Positions 10,759 to 23,200 of a DNA stretch of 64,000 nucleotides are shown here, in pieces. The DNA lies in NCBI GenBank assembly GCA_032358165.1, contig JAALGY010000054.1:806001-870000 (forward strand). The letters are read 5' to 3'. The DNA is from Diplosphaera chodatii. Its lineage: Eukaryota > Chlorophyta > Trebouxiophyceae > Prasiolales > Stichococcaceae. How positions within the stretch are numbered: the first letter of the stretch is position 1; each line of letters starts with the position of its first letter. A program made the translations under genes and the position numbers. The notes below the pieces were generated by a model, which searched no databases, had not been told where the DNA came from, and worked only from the letters and a program-made list of their open reading frames with translations.

Positions 10759-13700
10759 ATGGAAAGACCTCATACCGCTGGATCAGTGTCGTTCGATACA
10801 AACACTTCCAATGGCAGGCTCGGCGACGGCGCCGCCAATGATGACGCCTACCAGATGTATGAAGACGGGTATGACAGCGCCATGGCCCTGTCCATGGCAC
10901 CCAACGAAAACTTCAAGGTGGGTGGCATGTCGTATGTGACTGGAGCACAAGTGGGACTGTGTGTGCCACACCTGCAGACACAGGCGCGCACGCTGATCCA
11001 TCAGGGTTGTGCCTGATGCGCGTCCGGAACCGACGATGTAAATATGTGCAATCTGTTGTGCACACACATGCAGGTCGCCATTCGTGTGCGACCATCGCTG
11101 CAGCGCGAGTACAAGGTGAGTTGTGCGGTGATGGCCAGTGGTCGATGCCATGACGGACAATGGCTTAGTGCGACAGCTGTGCTTGACCGCTGGTCATATG
11201 CCTGCAGTCGCAAAACACAACGTTGGTGGACCAGCAGCGCCAGACCATCACCTTATCGGAAAACTTGCGGTCCTCTGTCGCCAGCGGCAACACCAGCACC
11301 GCTCATGTGGACAACGGCGTGGTGAGTTGGCTGTATATGCTGTCAAAATGACACCCTGCCAGCTGGCAGTGCCCTCTCTGTGGGGCTGCGTCTGTCACTG
11401 CGAAGTCAGCGTCATCATGGTGTAAACCATAAAGCTAAAGTGCTGGTGCACCATAGGTGTACTCCACATACCGCTACACCTTCGATAGGGTGTACAGTCC
11501 AGACTCGACACAGGAGGAGGTGTATGAGCACTCGGCGCGGGACTCTGTCAAGCAAGTGCTCGAGGTGACCACCTGCTGTCTATGATCATGCAGTGCAGGG
11601 TGGTTTTGGAGAGCACATGGATAGATTCGCAGTCGTGCTGCAGCTCAAGCCTACGTGTGGGTCTGACCGTCATGTGACCGCTATGCAGGGTTACAATGCT
11701 GCGATCATTGCGTATGGGCAGACCGGCACGGGCAAAACGTTCACCATGGAAGGAGAGCGCTCCGGCCCCGGTGTGAAAACAAGCACCTCAAGCACCTCTT
11801 GCATACGTGTATTACTTCTGCACGATTGCTGCTAAGCAAATGTGCGAGCGCCTGGCTGCCCGCGGCTTATGCCCAGCTTCCTGCTGTTCTGCCAGGCCGG
11901 GGCATCATCCGCCGGGCCATCGAGGACATCTTTGCCGCGATTGAGCATGATGCCGCGCCGCACTCCAAGTTCCTGGTCCGTGCATCCTACCTGCAGATCT
12001 ACAACGAGGTGCGGACAGCTGCGCTGCTTCATTTCAAGCACTCGACATCTCCTCGGTGTCTTCACTGCACATGCAGTTGCCCAGCATGATGGCTGTGGAC
12101 GTCTATGTGCACGCACGTGTGTTGCCAGTGCGCTGGACTGCAAGTGCCACATACATACCCCGTGTCTATGTGTGCCTGCCAGGTGATCTCGGACCTGCTG
12201 AAGCCCGAGCGCACCAACCTGGGCATCCGGGAGGACCGGAAGCGCGGCATCTACGTGGACGGCCTGTCGGAGTGGGTGGTGCGCACCCCCGAGGAGGTAA
12301 TTGCAACCATCGGGGGGGGGGGGGGGGGGGGGGGGGGTGCTTGCGCCAGCATGATGCACATGGTAGTCGCTGTGGGGCTGCCCAAGGGCATCGGCATGGT
12401 CTGCTGCATTGAGGCTCACAAGTGATGCAGCAGTCGGAGTACATCTGCAGGTGTACGGGCTCATGGACCGGGGTGCGGAGCAGCGCGCGACTGGCGCGAC
12501 GAAGCTGAACGAGATGTCCAGTCGCTCACATGCGGTGCGGGGCTTGTTGCAGAGTTTGGGCACGATCTGACGTGACAGCATGCTGTGGCTAAAGTCATCG
12601 ACCCTCATGATGTTCTGCTGCTGCTACAGGTGTTCATCGTCATCGTGGAGCAGTCGGTGCTCGCGCAGCGCTCGAACGACGGCGGCGTGGAGGCGGCAGC
12701 GCAGCAGATCGCCGAGCTGCGCGCCTCCATGGCCAACCCAGGTGTCGTGCTGCTGTGCAGCATGCCCACTTGCGCCCTGCTGAGAAGCGTGCCACGCAGC
12801 GCAGAAAGCTGGGGCTTTGACACGCTGTAGTATGGAGCTGGACACCATCACGCACCTGGGAACCTCAATCTCGCCCAGACCATTGCGCGCGCCGCCCTGC
12901 AGGCACCACGGGGGAGGATGTGCGCCGCAGCGTGCGCGTCGGCAAGCTCAACCTGGTGGACCTGGCCGGCTCCGAGCGCGTGCACATCACCGGCGCCACC
13001 GGTGCGCCCCTCTCTGCAGGCGCCTGCGCAATCGGCTTGCTACCATGTCGCGCCTCACGGGCCTGCGCTCACCTGATTCCCCACGCACGGATGCGGCGGC
13101 ACACTCAGTTGAGTGAGCATGACTGTGATGAACTCCTGGGAGTGCTCAGCCCGCTGCCGGCCGGCCCTGCAGGCAAGCGGCTGGAGGAGAGCAAGAAGAT
13201 CAACCAGAGCCTGTCGGCGCTGGGCAACGTGATCGCGGCGCTGACGGACGCGCGGGGCGCCCGGCCGCACGTGCCCTACCGCGACTCCCGCCTCACCCGC
13301 ATCCTGGAGGACTCGCTGGGCGGCAACTGCAAGACGACCATGATGTGCATGACCTCGCCCGCCATGGACGCCTTCTACGGTGCGGCTGCCCTCCTTGGCT
13401 GCGGTAGTGCACTGTATCTATGCCACCTGCAGCATTGTTTTATCACCTCGAGGAGGAGGGCTAAGCAGCATCGGGAGTGGCACATCAGTGCAACGAGTGC
13501 TTTCTTCACGAAACATCATGCTGCAGGAGCAACTCCGGCCGCATGCCAAGAAGGCTTGTGGGTGATGCACCTCGTCCATCCTGTGCAGAGTCGCTGTCGA
13601 CGCTCAAGTTCGCCAACCGCGCCAAGAACATCAAGAACGCGGCGCGGCTCAACGAGGACGTGGACCAGCGCACGCTGCTGCGCAAGTACGAGCGCGAGCT

Positions 13701-16459
13701 CAAGCGGCTGCGGGCGGAGCTGCTCGCGCGGCAGGCGTCGCTGGTGGACGCCCGCAGGCTGCTGCAGGTGTGGCGCCATGCACTGCAGCTCACCCGTGCC
13801 ACGTCAGTGCAGCAATGCAGTCCAGTCCAGGCGCCAGCGAGCGCTACTGACCGTTGAATCTTCCACCTCTGGAAACTGCAGCCCGCTCCCGCCGAAGCAG
13901 ACCAACTGTTGACCCCGGCTGGCTGCAGGTGGAGGAGGCCAAGCGGCGGGCGGAGGCGGACAAGCTGGCGGCGATCACGGCGCTGGAGCAGCGGTCGCGC
14001 GATTTCATGGCTGAGAAGGAGGCCAACCGGCGCCTGGAGCAGAAGATCGCCAGCATGCAGAGCCAGCTGCTGACGGGCGGCGCCGCGCTGCAGGACACGC
14101 CCGCCTTCCGGTGGGCTGTGACGCTGCCCGTGCAGATGATCTATGTGGTCGATATGGGAACGAGGTTGAGACCAACAGATCACACTGCACCGCATGGCAG
14201 GCAGCGTGCAACAGCATGCACGCCATGACGGTGTGCATAGGACACCAAGCTGCCTGCATCCCTGTACTCTCTATGATTTTGTGACGTGCAGCGGGCGCTC
14301 ACGCTGCTGGCACAGCCTGGCGCTGTCTGTGGTGCGTTGAATGACGTGACCCGCCTGCCGCTGTCAGGAACCTGGTGGCGGCGGAGCAGCGGCGGCTGCG
14401 GCAGCAGTACGAGGCGCGGCTGGCGGAGCTGGAGGCCGAGCGCCACGGCGCCGAGGCCGACCTGGCCCAGGTGCCTTGTGTGGAGTGAACGTCATTGACA
14501 GACTTGCCCCGGGTGCAGCTCACGGTGCCGCCCCTGCATAGCAGCTGGTGCATGGCCTGCAGCTGTACATCGTCTGCTTGTGCTCGGGGACAAGGTGTGG
14601 TGGCCGCTCCGGCGCTTGGCTGCTCAGCAGGCATGCAGGAAGGCGCGTTGCATCGTGGGTGCAGGTGCCGCGGTACAAGGCGCTGCTGCTGAAGCAGCGC
14701 GACATCATGATCGCGCTGACGGAGCGGCTGCGGGAGCGCGACGAGCGCATCCTGGCGCTGCAGGACGACCTGGACGCCTGCGACGCCGCCTCCAAGTGCG
14801 CCGCCAGGCGTCTCGGATGATGCGTTTGCCGTCGCTCACGGCCAGCATGTCTGCCTCATCAAGCTTGCCCACCCAGCCCTGCGTCAGGTGTTGGAGTTTG
14901 CTTTGTGACACTTGCTTGACCAGCACCACGCAGGTGAGCTGGCTGCCGTGCTGCGTCCCAAGGTCGTTGGACATCGTCGAACAAACCGATGGCGCTGTGA
15001 TCACAGGCGGCTGCAGGACGAGCTGGACCAGCGGTCGGCGGAGCTCATTGCGCTGCGGAAGGCAGCAGTGGAGGAGCAGGCGGCGGCGCCCGGGCTGCTG
15101 TCTGCACCGCTGCAGTCCGCACTCGGTCGTTGGGGCGCCGGCGCCCAGGCGCGCTGCAGGGCAGGCCCATTTGCACTCACTACGAGATCCAGGCATTGAA
15201 GAGCCACTGCAACCCGCTGACTGTCCGGCGGCTCTCACACAAAGGATCCCGGCATCGCAGGCCACCGGCAGCGGCGATGGCGGCGGCGGGAAGGAGCGGG
15301 CGGTGCTCGGGGAGCTGCGCGATACGGACGCCGCCTCCGACCGCAGCAGCGTCACCGGCGACGGCAACGTCTTTCACAGGTGCCGGCCCCGCTTGCAGGA
15401 CTGCAGTAACCTGCGGTCCAAGCTGCCCAAGAGCCCCGCAGCGGCGGTGGTCATGCACATTGCAAGGTTGCACAGTGGTGTCAGGGGTTTGGGACCAATG
15501 CCTGACGCTGTCTGTTGGTTGTATGCAGCAGCAGCGGCCTGCCCGCTACCAGTCGCGGCGGCTATGCAGAGGCGCATGCAGGCAGCCGCGGCACGGAGAA
15601 CAGCAGCACAGCAGCCGGTGAGGGTATTAGGCACAACAGAGCAGACGCCACGGCAGCAGCTGAGCAGGTGGCGGCGGAGGCGTCACGGCAGCTGGAGGCA
15701 GCACATGCGCAGGTGCAGGAGCTCCAGCACGACCGGCAGCAGCTGGAGCGCCTGGCAGCAGAGAGAGAACAGGTGCACTCGGTTCCTTGGGTGTGGCCTT
15801 GCATCCAACTGTCGAGCCATCCCGCTCAGATGATGAGCTACCACCTTGCCCACGACCGGGTGGCTCATGCCTGGGACACATTGCTCAGCTCGCAATTGTC
15901 CTGGGCATGGGCCAAGCCTCCGATGGAGATGGGCCCGGCCTTCGAGGCGGTCGTTCACATTCACAGGCGAGGCGGGCGGCGGAGGCAGCGCTGCAGGAGC
16001 ATCGGGGCAACGAGGCGAGGGAGCGGGCGGCGCTGCGCACCATCCTGGACACCAAGATGCGCAACCTGGTGGCGGACCTGGGGCGCGGCCTGGCCGACCT
16101 GCCGCCCGGGGTCAGTCTGTAACTCACCTAAGATCGCATGTTGCTCGAGCATCGCAGAACTGTTCACCTCCAGCAACATCGTTATCATCCTGCAGCAGCA
16201 AGTGCACTTGCTCGCGCTGACTTGAATACAGGCAACCAAGGGGTCAAGATGCAAGGCTGGGCGGCCTTGCTGCCCGTGGCTTGCCCGCTGTGATGTCATT
16301 GCTAACTGTGACCCGAGCTGCACGTGTTGAATAGAGTGAAAGTTTTGTGGCGGCTTCACAATGCAGGCGCGGCTGGCGCAGCGGGCGCCACGGCAGCTGG
16401 CAGCGCTGGAGAACCTGTTGTCGGCTACCGTAAACGCAATCTCGGCCAGCGGGCCATGA
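10759..16459 (+). CDS. Kinesin with N-terminal motor and long coiled-coil tail
   Basis: A microtubule motor. The ATG at 10759 opens a short acidic N-terminus, then motor exons run from 11074 to about 13767. Visible motifs: VAIRVRP; the P-loop [15 protein letters not shown]; switch [10 protein letters not shown] with VFIVIVEQ; switch [46 protein letters not shown]; and the neck region [15 protein letters not shown]. After the motor come [20 protein letters not shown] and several Glu/Arg/Leu-rich exons (13929-16120) of coiled-coil character. The end is [18 protein letters not shown] with the stop at 16457-16459. Motor exons traced: 11074-11115, 11208-11321, 11457-11564, 11689-11770, 11896-12008, 12183-12296, 12451-12534, 12630-12741, 12903-13011, 13173-13379, 13589-13767. 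Boundaries in 15007-15620 are unsure. The motor position implies plus-end motility. I could not assign a subfamily. One intron carries a long G run. Confidence 0.9.
12312..12337 (+). repeat. Homopolymer run of 26 G inside a kinesin intron
   Basis: An unbroken run of G lies 15 bases inside the intron that starts at 12297. It could form a G-quadruplex in the RNA, and its length may be misread by sequencing or assembly. It does not alter the coding frame as traced. Confidence 0.95.
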
Positions 16460-17365
16460 TGGGATCACAGCATGTGATGCACTGGCAGATGGCGTTGGCG
16501 GCGGCCACCTGCCAGGTTGCACGGTGGCCCTCTTGACAATGCTTTGACTGACCTGACGCCTCGCAGACGTTGACCATCGTAGAGTAGTGACAGCCGCACA
16601 GCCCCCTTCTCTTGGGTTTCAGTTTGGGATCAGCAGCGAAAGGGGCCAGCAGTGACTGGCCTCCCTTTCGCCTGGGGGAAGTTAGTACCCTGTCGCAGGA
16701 AGATTCCATCGTCCCCACATGTGGTTTTCTGGGGCCGCCAGTCTGCACATCCACCAATTCTACTTTGATTGATCAGCTGCACGCCCACGCCCCGTGTTGC
16801 CTCTCCTTCTCGCTGCCTTGGCGCCAGCCGCGGCTAGCGTCGGCTGCAGCGGAGGGGACCGGCGTCTCAGGTGAGGACGCTTGTCGCCCGACTTTTGGGA
16901 CCCGACTGGACCCCCAGCGAGGAACATAGCGTGCCTCGGCAGCCCTAGTCCAACACACCGCCTCGCTGTCATGCTGCATGCAAGCGATGAAGCAGCTCGA
17001 GTCTGATTCGTTGCCCGTCTGACCGCGCGCCGTCTGTGCGGCGGTTGTGCTGGGCACATGCCCCATCCCGGAATCTCTTCACCTCTGTTGCCGCAGATTC
17101 GGCCACAGCTGCGCACCCACACCTGCATGTACTGACTTGCTGACTGACGCGATCATGCTTGCGGCTGCCGCCCGTGGGTGGTGAGCAGCGTGTGCCGCCT
17201 GCACCAACATTATGTAACTTGCCCGGCTTCGAAGCTGGGCTGCTTGCGGTGCCACAGATATCTCACGGTCATGTCGCACCTACACACCTCCACGGTCCCG
17301 CGACAATGGTCTGCGCAATCCACCATTCCAGCCTTTCTCTGCAGGTCTGCTGCTGGGAAGCCAGC
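16460..17365. other. Intergenic stretch between kinesin and ZIP transporter
   Basis: Kinesin 3' untranslated region and ZIP upstream region, about 900 bases. No frame shows coding character. A TGTAA occurs near 17213 on the + strand, far from the kinesin stop. A CTGCAG just before 17346 could be an acceptor for a 5' untranslated exon of the ZIP gene. Confidence 0.35.
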
Positions 17366-19495
17366 ATGCACAGGCACATGCATGCAGCATCGGCAGCCCT
17401 GGGGCGGGCCCTGCTGCAGACGCCAGCCCTGCTGCCAACAGCCGACACGGCCGGTCCCGACTGCGCGCGGGAGGCAGAGGGCGAATGCTTTAACCCGTCG
17501 GTTGCAAAGCGCTGGGCGATCGGCGCCCTGTTCCTGATCCTGTTCTCCTCAGCGCTCGGTGAGCCTGTTTCACAGCATCGTTCATCTGAATTTGCGACAC
17601 CTGCACCCAAGCTTGCATAAGCCAGGGTTCCTGTCCTGTTTGAGCACGCCTCCACCTGTCAAGCATTCCTGCGCAGGCGTGCTCCTGCCGCTGCTCAGCC
17701 GGAAGGTGAAGGCGCTGCGGCCAGGCAGCTTCCCCTTCACCGCCGCGCGCTGCTTTGGCGGCGGCGTTGTGATCGCCACAGGCTTCATCCACGTGTTCCC
17801 TGAGGGTGTAGACCTGCTTGGCAACGCGTGCCTCGGCTGGCCGGACTACCCGGTAAGCATTGCCGCTATCATTTTGATCGTTTCTTGCTGGAGCTGTTGC
17901 AGTACATTGATTGCTGCAGCCCTTGCTTGGACATATTCTGGGCTATGGCTACTCTGCTTCCCGTTTTCAAGATCCCACCAGACGCCAACGAAATGTTTCT
18001 CACATGCAGTGGGGCGCAATGATTGCAATGGCGACGGCCATCATCACCGCCATCATTGAGTTTGTGGCCGGCCAGCTCCTTTTCATCAGGGCACGATCCA
18101 GGTACCAGTCCAGTCGATTTGAGTGCACAGCCAGCACCACTGTGTGAGTCGTGTACCTGTTGTGGTCAACCACACGTTGCATTACTGCTTGTTGACTTGC
18201 CCGCATGTGTCCGCAGGATGACCCAGTCGATTCAAGACATGCCGCCGCCAGAATTCGCGAAGGGTGTGGACGACCCTGCGGAGCTAGAGTCGGGCGATGG
18301 CAGCTCAGTAGACTCAGGGGACACACAGGTGCTGACAGCAGTCTGCTGGTGTGTGTTGCCCATCGACAACCCTGCTCATACACCTGCACCGTGCGTCTGC
18401 TTGTACGCTGGACACAGGCATGTGCTTCTGTACACCATACACTGGCGCCAGCGCCTCCAGTGGGGTCGTCTTCTTGCTTCTGAGCGACAGGCCTGGAGTG
18501 GTGGTTGCGCCTTCTCTGAGTAGCCAGTGCATGCGCTGCAGGTTTGGGCACGCTGCCGGGCGGTGGCGGTGGCGCAGGTGCTGGAGTACGGCATCGCGGC
18601 GCACTCCGTCATCATCGGCATCGCCCTGGGGGTGTCCTCGTCGCCCTGCACCATCCGGCCCCTCGCAGCGGCCCTGGTGTTCCACCAAATGTTTGAGGGC
18701 ATCGCCCTGGGCGCCACCCTCATCAGCGCAGGCTACCATGGGTGAGTTCGTTCGATCCCAGCGTGCCTTCCATGCCCGGCTGCCCTCCCAGTGCCATCAA
18801 AAGCCAGCCTGTGGGCACACCCCACCCCACCCCACATCATTGGAGCGTGGTCAGCTGCCAGCGCCGCCCTGACTGCCCATCTTGCCTGCAGGCTGACCTA
18901 CATGCTCATGGCGATGCTGTTTGCGGTGACGACGCCGATGGGCGTCGGCATCGGCCTGGGCATCCGCACGACATACAATGAGAACTCTGCGACAGCGCTG
19001 GGTGTGCAGGGCACCTTCGAGTCGGTGAGGCACAGCTCATCTTCACGAGACAATCTGGTACAATCCATCAGCAAGTTTCGCACCATGCTGCACCAGAGTG
19101 TTGTGGCATCTCAATGACCGCAATGACCGCGACGTCGACCTGTTTGATCTTTCTCACGATCATGCCGTCTTCATCAACTCCTGATCGTACTCATGTGATG
19201 TGCGCGTGCTTGCCAGATGGCTTCGGGCATCCTGATCTACATGGGCCTGGTGGACCTGCTCGCAACCGACATCTTCAGTGCGCACATGCGCTCGCAGCGC
19301 ACTTCGTTCCAGGCGGGGTGCTTGTTAGCAGTGGTCCTGGGCGCGACTGCCATGGTGCGATCTTGCAAGGGGTTCCCGCCTGTGTAGTGTGGGAGTGAAC
19401 ATGTGCCTGCTACAAAAGCGTTTGTTGATGGCCTAAAAACGACTGTGAACTGTGCCCCGTCCGTGCTGCAGGCTATCATCGCCATCTGGGCATGA
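17366..19495 (+). CDS. ZIP family metal-ion (Zn/Fe) transporter
   Basis: Moves zinc, iron or related divalent ions into the cytosol. Eight exons (17366-17558, 17677-17852, 18010-18101, 18217-18328, 18542-18741, 18892-19024, 19217-19354, 19472-19495) join in phase to 355 residues, the usual size for plant ZIPs. Hydrophobic segments match the eight-helix plan: [32 protein letters not shown], the signature helices [14 protein letters not shown] (TM4) and [15 protein letters not shown] (TM5), then [34 protein letters not shown] and the closing AMAIIAIWA. The metal-binding His and Glu of TM4-TM5 are present. The cytosolic loop between TM3 and TM4, often His-rich, is acidic and Ser-rich here with no His cluster. 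The last exon is only 24 bases, supported by the family's usual ending. A TGTAA near 19823 may be the polyadenylation signal. Confidence 0.93.
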
Positions 19496-20249
19496 GTACG
19501 TTGATGCACTGAGGCAAAGCGTATGGCGGCAGCGGTCTGCGAAGCTCTCGTGCTGGAAGTGGGGATAGAATAGGAGTGCCGGTCTGCGCTGTTGACATTC
19601 GGCCGCCAGCAGTTGTGTGGATTTTGGTTGGAAGCAGAAGTACAGTAGCTATGTTAGAGACTGCCCAAGACTCATGGGAGTTCCTCCATTGAGAGTCTTT
19701 TTCAGACTTCCCTTCATGTCCATCTGCGGTGACCGTATTGCGCTTGCTTCATGTGCCCTGCTGCTAGCAGTCGCAGCAGTCGAGGGCCAGTGGTATTGTT
19801 GATTGCTGGCACGGCTGTGCATGTAAGACTCGAGATCAGCACTGATCAATGACGGGAACAACTTTCCAACATGATATCCAGTCATAGCACATGGAACATT
19901 TGCCACTGGCTGGACACACGTAATCACCAGGTCAATCCCCATATGTAGGTGCATGCTGCATAGGTCGAAACATATTGTCGTCTGTCGGTCAAGACAGCGT
20001 GCTCACATGATTTCATAATGTCGAGGACGGATGCTGCATGTTACAGGCTGCCCTCACGGCACCGCGGATCAACATGTGTCTGGTCAATGCGTTGAAATAA
20101 ACACAAATCCTGCCAACAAGCACCGAAGCAGTGGCTCTCAGCGTTTGTTGCAAACACACAAATGTGTTCAGGAGTCTGTCCATGCTGCCGGAATAGTGTA
20201 GACGTGTGTGTTATGCAGTTTGCATAGCAGTTGAGCTGCAGCTGCGAAA
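19496..20249. other. Intergenic stretch between ZIP and VASt-DysF genes
   Basis: This holds the ZIP 3' untranslated region and the upstream region of the next gene. I looked for a GRAM domain exon that would normally precede a VASt domain and found none. A 101-codon minus frame at 19649-19954 has no recognisable motif and is probably chance. Confidence 0.35.
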
Positions 20250-23200
20250 ATGGCGCAGGCAGACAGCAAATGGCCACGGTGGCCTGACGGCACCAAAGGC
20301 AAACAGCTCGTGCGCGTGCGGGTCGCCTGGGATGTGGACACACTGTTCCAAGCAATGTTTGGCACTGCATCCCCATTTGCGGTGCGTCACCCTGGGACCA
20401 CCATGCGCATTTGCCTCCGACATCGTCATAAGTAAGCCGCCGAGCATCATATTCCAGCAACGTGTACCAGTCTACACTAAAATGTAACATCGCCTGTTCG
20501 AAACAGGTCAAGTCGCAGGAGGCACGGGGCAACAAGGAGATGCGCGAGACTCCCTGGCTGCCAACGGAAGCTGCCCTCGCCAGCGTCGAGATGCAGCCGG
20601 TGGCAGAGCTGCTCGGCGGTGCTGGCGCCACCGGTGGTGCCGCGGGCGCGAATGGCAATGGCAGCAGCCGCGGCAAGGGCAAGGCAGGCAGCAAGGCGCC
20701 CGTCGGCATTTTGCCCCAGGGCAGTGTACGACGGATTGGTTTCAGCGCCGCCGGCATGGGCATGAAGGTGACTTGGAGATGCGTGAGACGTTACGATATC
20801 TGGTGCCAAGCGTCAAGGCCGCCATGCTCAGTGCGGCTTGCACGAGGCTTTGGTGGCACGCCCCGGGGGCCACACGCCTTGCATGTGCGGCTGGGCCCGT
20901 GATGCCATCACATTGAGGCCATTGCCCCAGCTGCACGCCAACTGCTGCAGTACAAGACGGAGGAGCTGCAGCGTCTGCTGCTGGCGCAGCAGGGCAAGTT
21001 CTACACCCTGGAGGGCTGCGTGTCCACCACCGCCACCTATGGCGACACATTCCGCGTCATCACCCGCACCAGGTTCAGTCTTCGACACTGTATGTCATGC
21101 ATGTGTAGACCACATCCATGCACCAAGCCAGGGAATGCCTGTTTCTGTTGGTGCTGCCATCAACTTTGCTGTAGCTAGGGCATGTGTCCTTGCACGCACT
21201 GCAGACTATCTCGAATGTACTTGGTATGCATTGACGACCCCCACTGTCAGCCTGTTGTAGACTCTTTGGCAGGCTGACATCTGATGATTGATCTAGTATA
21301 TACGAAGCAGCTGTCAAGGCCCCATCGGGTCGGGTCAGTTCGATCGTGGACAGTGTTGTGATCGACACTGACAATTTACAGGCTGACGGCGGGAGAGGCG
21401 ACTGGCAGTTGCGAGCTGACCATCGAGTCCACACTGGTGTATCTGTCGGCCGTCAACAAGTTCGTGCGCGGCTGCATCGAGCGCGGCGCCGACTCCGGGC
21501 TGTCCAAGAACTTTGCGCAGTATGTCGAGCTGCTGGGCAAGGAGGTGGGGGTGACGGACCTCACAAAACTGCCGGCGGAAACAGCGAACGTTGAGGTGCG
21601 CCTCCAGACTCACATGCTGCCAAGGGGTTGGTGCATAGCCTGACACTCAGTACTTCCCGAACGTGATATGTTTGAGGAGATTGATTGCCAGAGCAGTTGG
21701 TTCGTTGCCCGATGAGGGTTGCTGCGGCTTTTGCTTGGTTGTGTGACAGGCGCCTCATGGCGCCTTCTTCGGGCCGAGCAAGCAGGGTGCTGTTGCTTGT
21801 TGGCAGTGATGCAACACGTGCACATGCAATGAGCAGCTGGCTGGCCGGGGCAGAAATAGTGGCTGCGGCTATTGCAGGCAGGCCACAGAGTGCATGCGGT
21901 ACGGCCTGCAGAGTATCTGCAGTTGCATGCCTTGCGATACGGTGGGTTCTGCTGCGCAGGTTGCAGCAGGTCCATCAGAGCAGGCAGCTGCTGTCGTGCC
22001 AGCTGGTCGGTTGTGGGGCGGTCTGCTGGATGCTGAGCTGGCCCTGCAGATGGAGCCTATTGCTGCCTGGATGCTCTCCAAGCTACCAGGTATGGGAGCA
22101 ACTCGCCCAGAAGGTTGTGTGGCAACACAGCCTTGAGCATGTTTGAGGGCGCCAGTGTGGCACTAAGATGCCAGGCTGATTTGAACCCCTGGTGATGTTG
22201 ACTGCATGCAGGTGGCGCAGATACGAAGCCAGCTGCTAGCCCCGCGGCCAAGGCCAGCCGCCTTGCGCAGATGCTGGCAGCAGCGCTGCTGCTGCTGTGC
22301 ATTCACTTGGCTACACGGCAGCTTCGGCGGCTGTCGGCATCGTGCACCACCCTGCCAGGCACGCTGTTGCGCATGCACCATGCAGATTGTAGCCCAGCCA
22401 TGGCGTGCTGCATACCGTGCACCCTGGCTTCGCTGTCTGTTCCCTGGCCAATGTGATGAGCTGTCGGTGCACAGGCTGGGCAGCTGATGTTTGCCGCCGG
22501 ACCGTTGCAATGGCGCAGCTGCCGGCAGCCATGCACACGGTGCTTGCGGGCTTTGTCCTCGTCGTGCTGCTGCAGGCGGGGCTCGCATCCGGGCTCAGCC
22601 TGCTGCCGCCCATTGCCACGGTGTGCTCATCGTGCGCCTGTCGACCATAACTTTGTACACGCCAGTCGGAGCCCTGCAGTACTGACCGAGAAAGCAGGAG
22701 ACTTCATGCACTTCAGTCAATGGCGAAGTTGGCGCCGCTGACATGCCAGGCTTTCCACAGGCTGTACGTGAGCATTGGGTGGCCAGGCAGGCTGCTGCCA
22801 CAGCGGCATCAATTCAACGGACGCTTTCTGAGGACGCTCCAGCAGTTGGTGTCCGCTTTGAGGTGACACCCCTTGAATTTGCCAATGCCACACTTGCAAA
22901 CCCCCTCTCAGCCAGCTTAGACTGCTCGGTGTGCATGCGGGGCCTGCTAAGCTGCTGGCATACACTGCACATGGGGTTGAATTGGCGAATCTGGGAGAGC
23001 ATGCGCAATGCTCTTGCGTGCATGCCGTGCAGGGCTTTGATGCAGCATTCACCAACGATGTGGCAGTGGCGCAGCCTGATCCACCCTCAGCTGCTGGCAC
23101 CGCTATGCAGCAGACCGTGAAGGTGCCTGATGTGATCTCTTCGTGAGCTTTGCAATCATAACGACCCTGGCATGGACTGAGCACTGCTTAGCAGAGGGAG

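Noticed and set aside
11832..12608. 258-codon minus frame with a poly-Pro stretch
   Set aside because: The Pro run is just the complement of the intronic G run. The frame is antisense to kinesin motor exons.
14580..15833. 417-codon plus frame
   Set aside because: Shifted frame across kinesin tail exons and introns. The true frames show coiled-coil heptads and splice sites.
19649..19954. 101-codon minus frame between ZIP and VASt-DysF genes
   Set aside because: No splice context, no motif and AT-rich composition unlike local exons.
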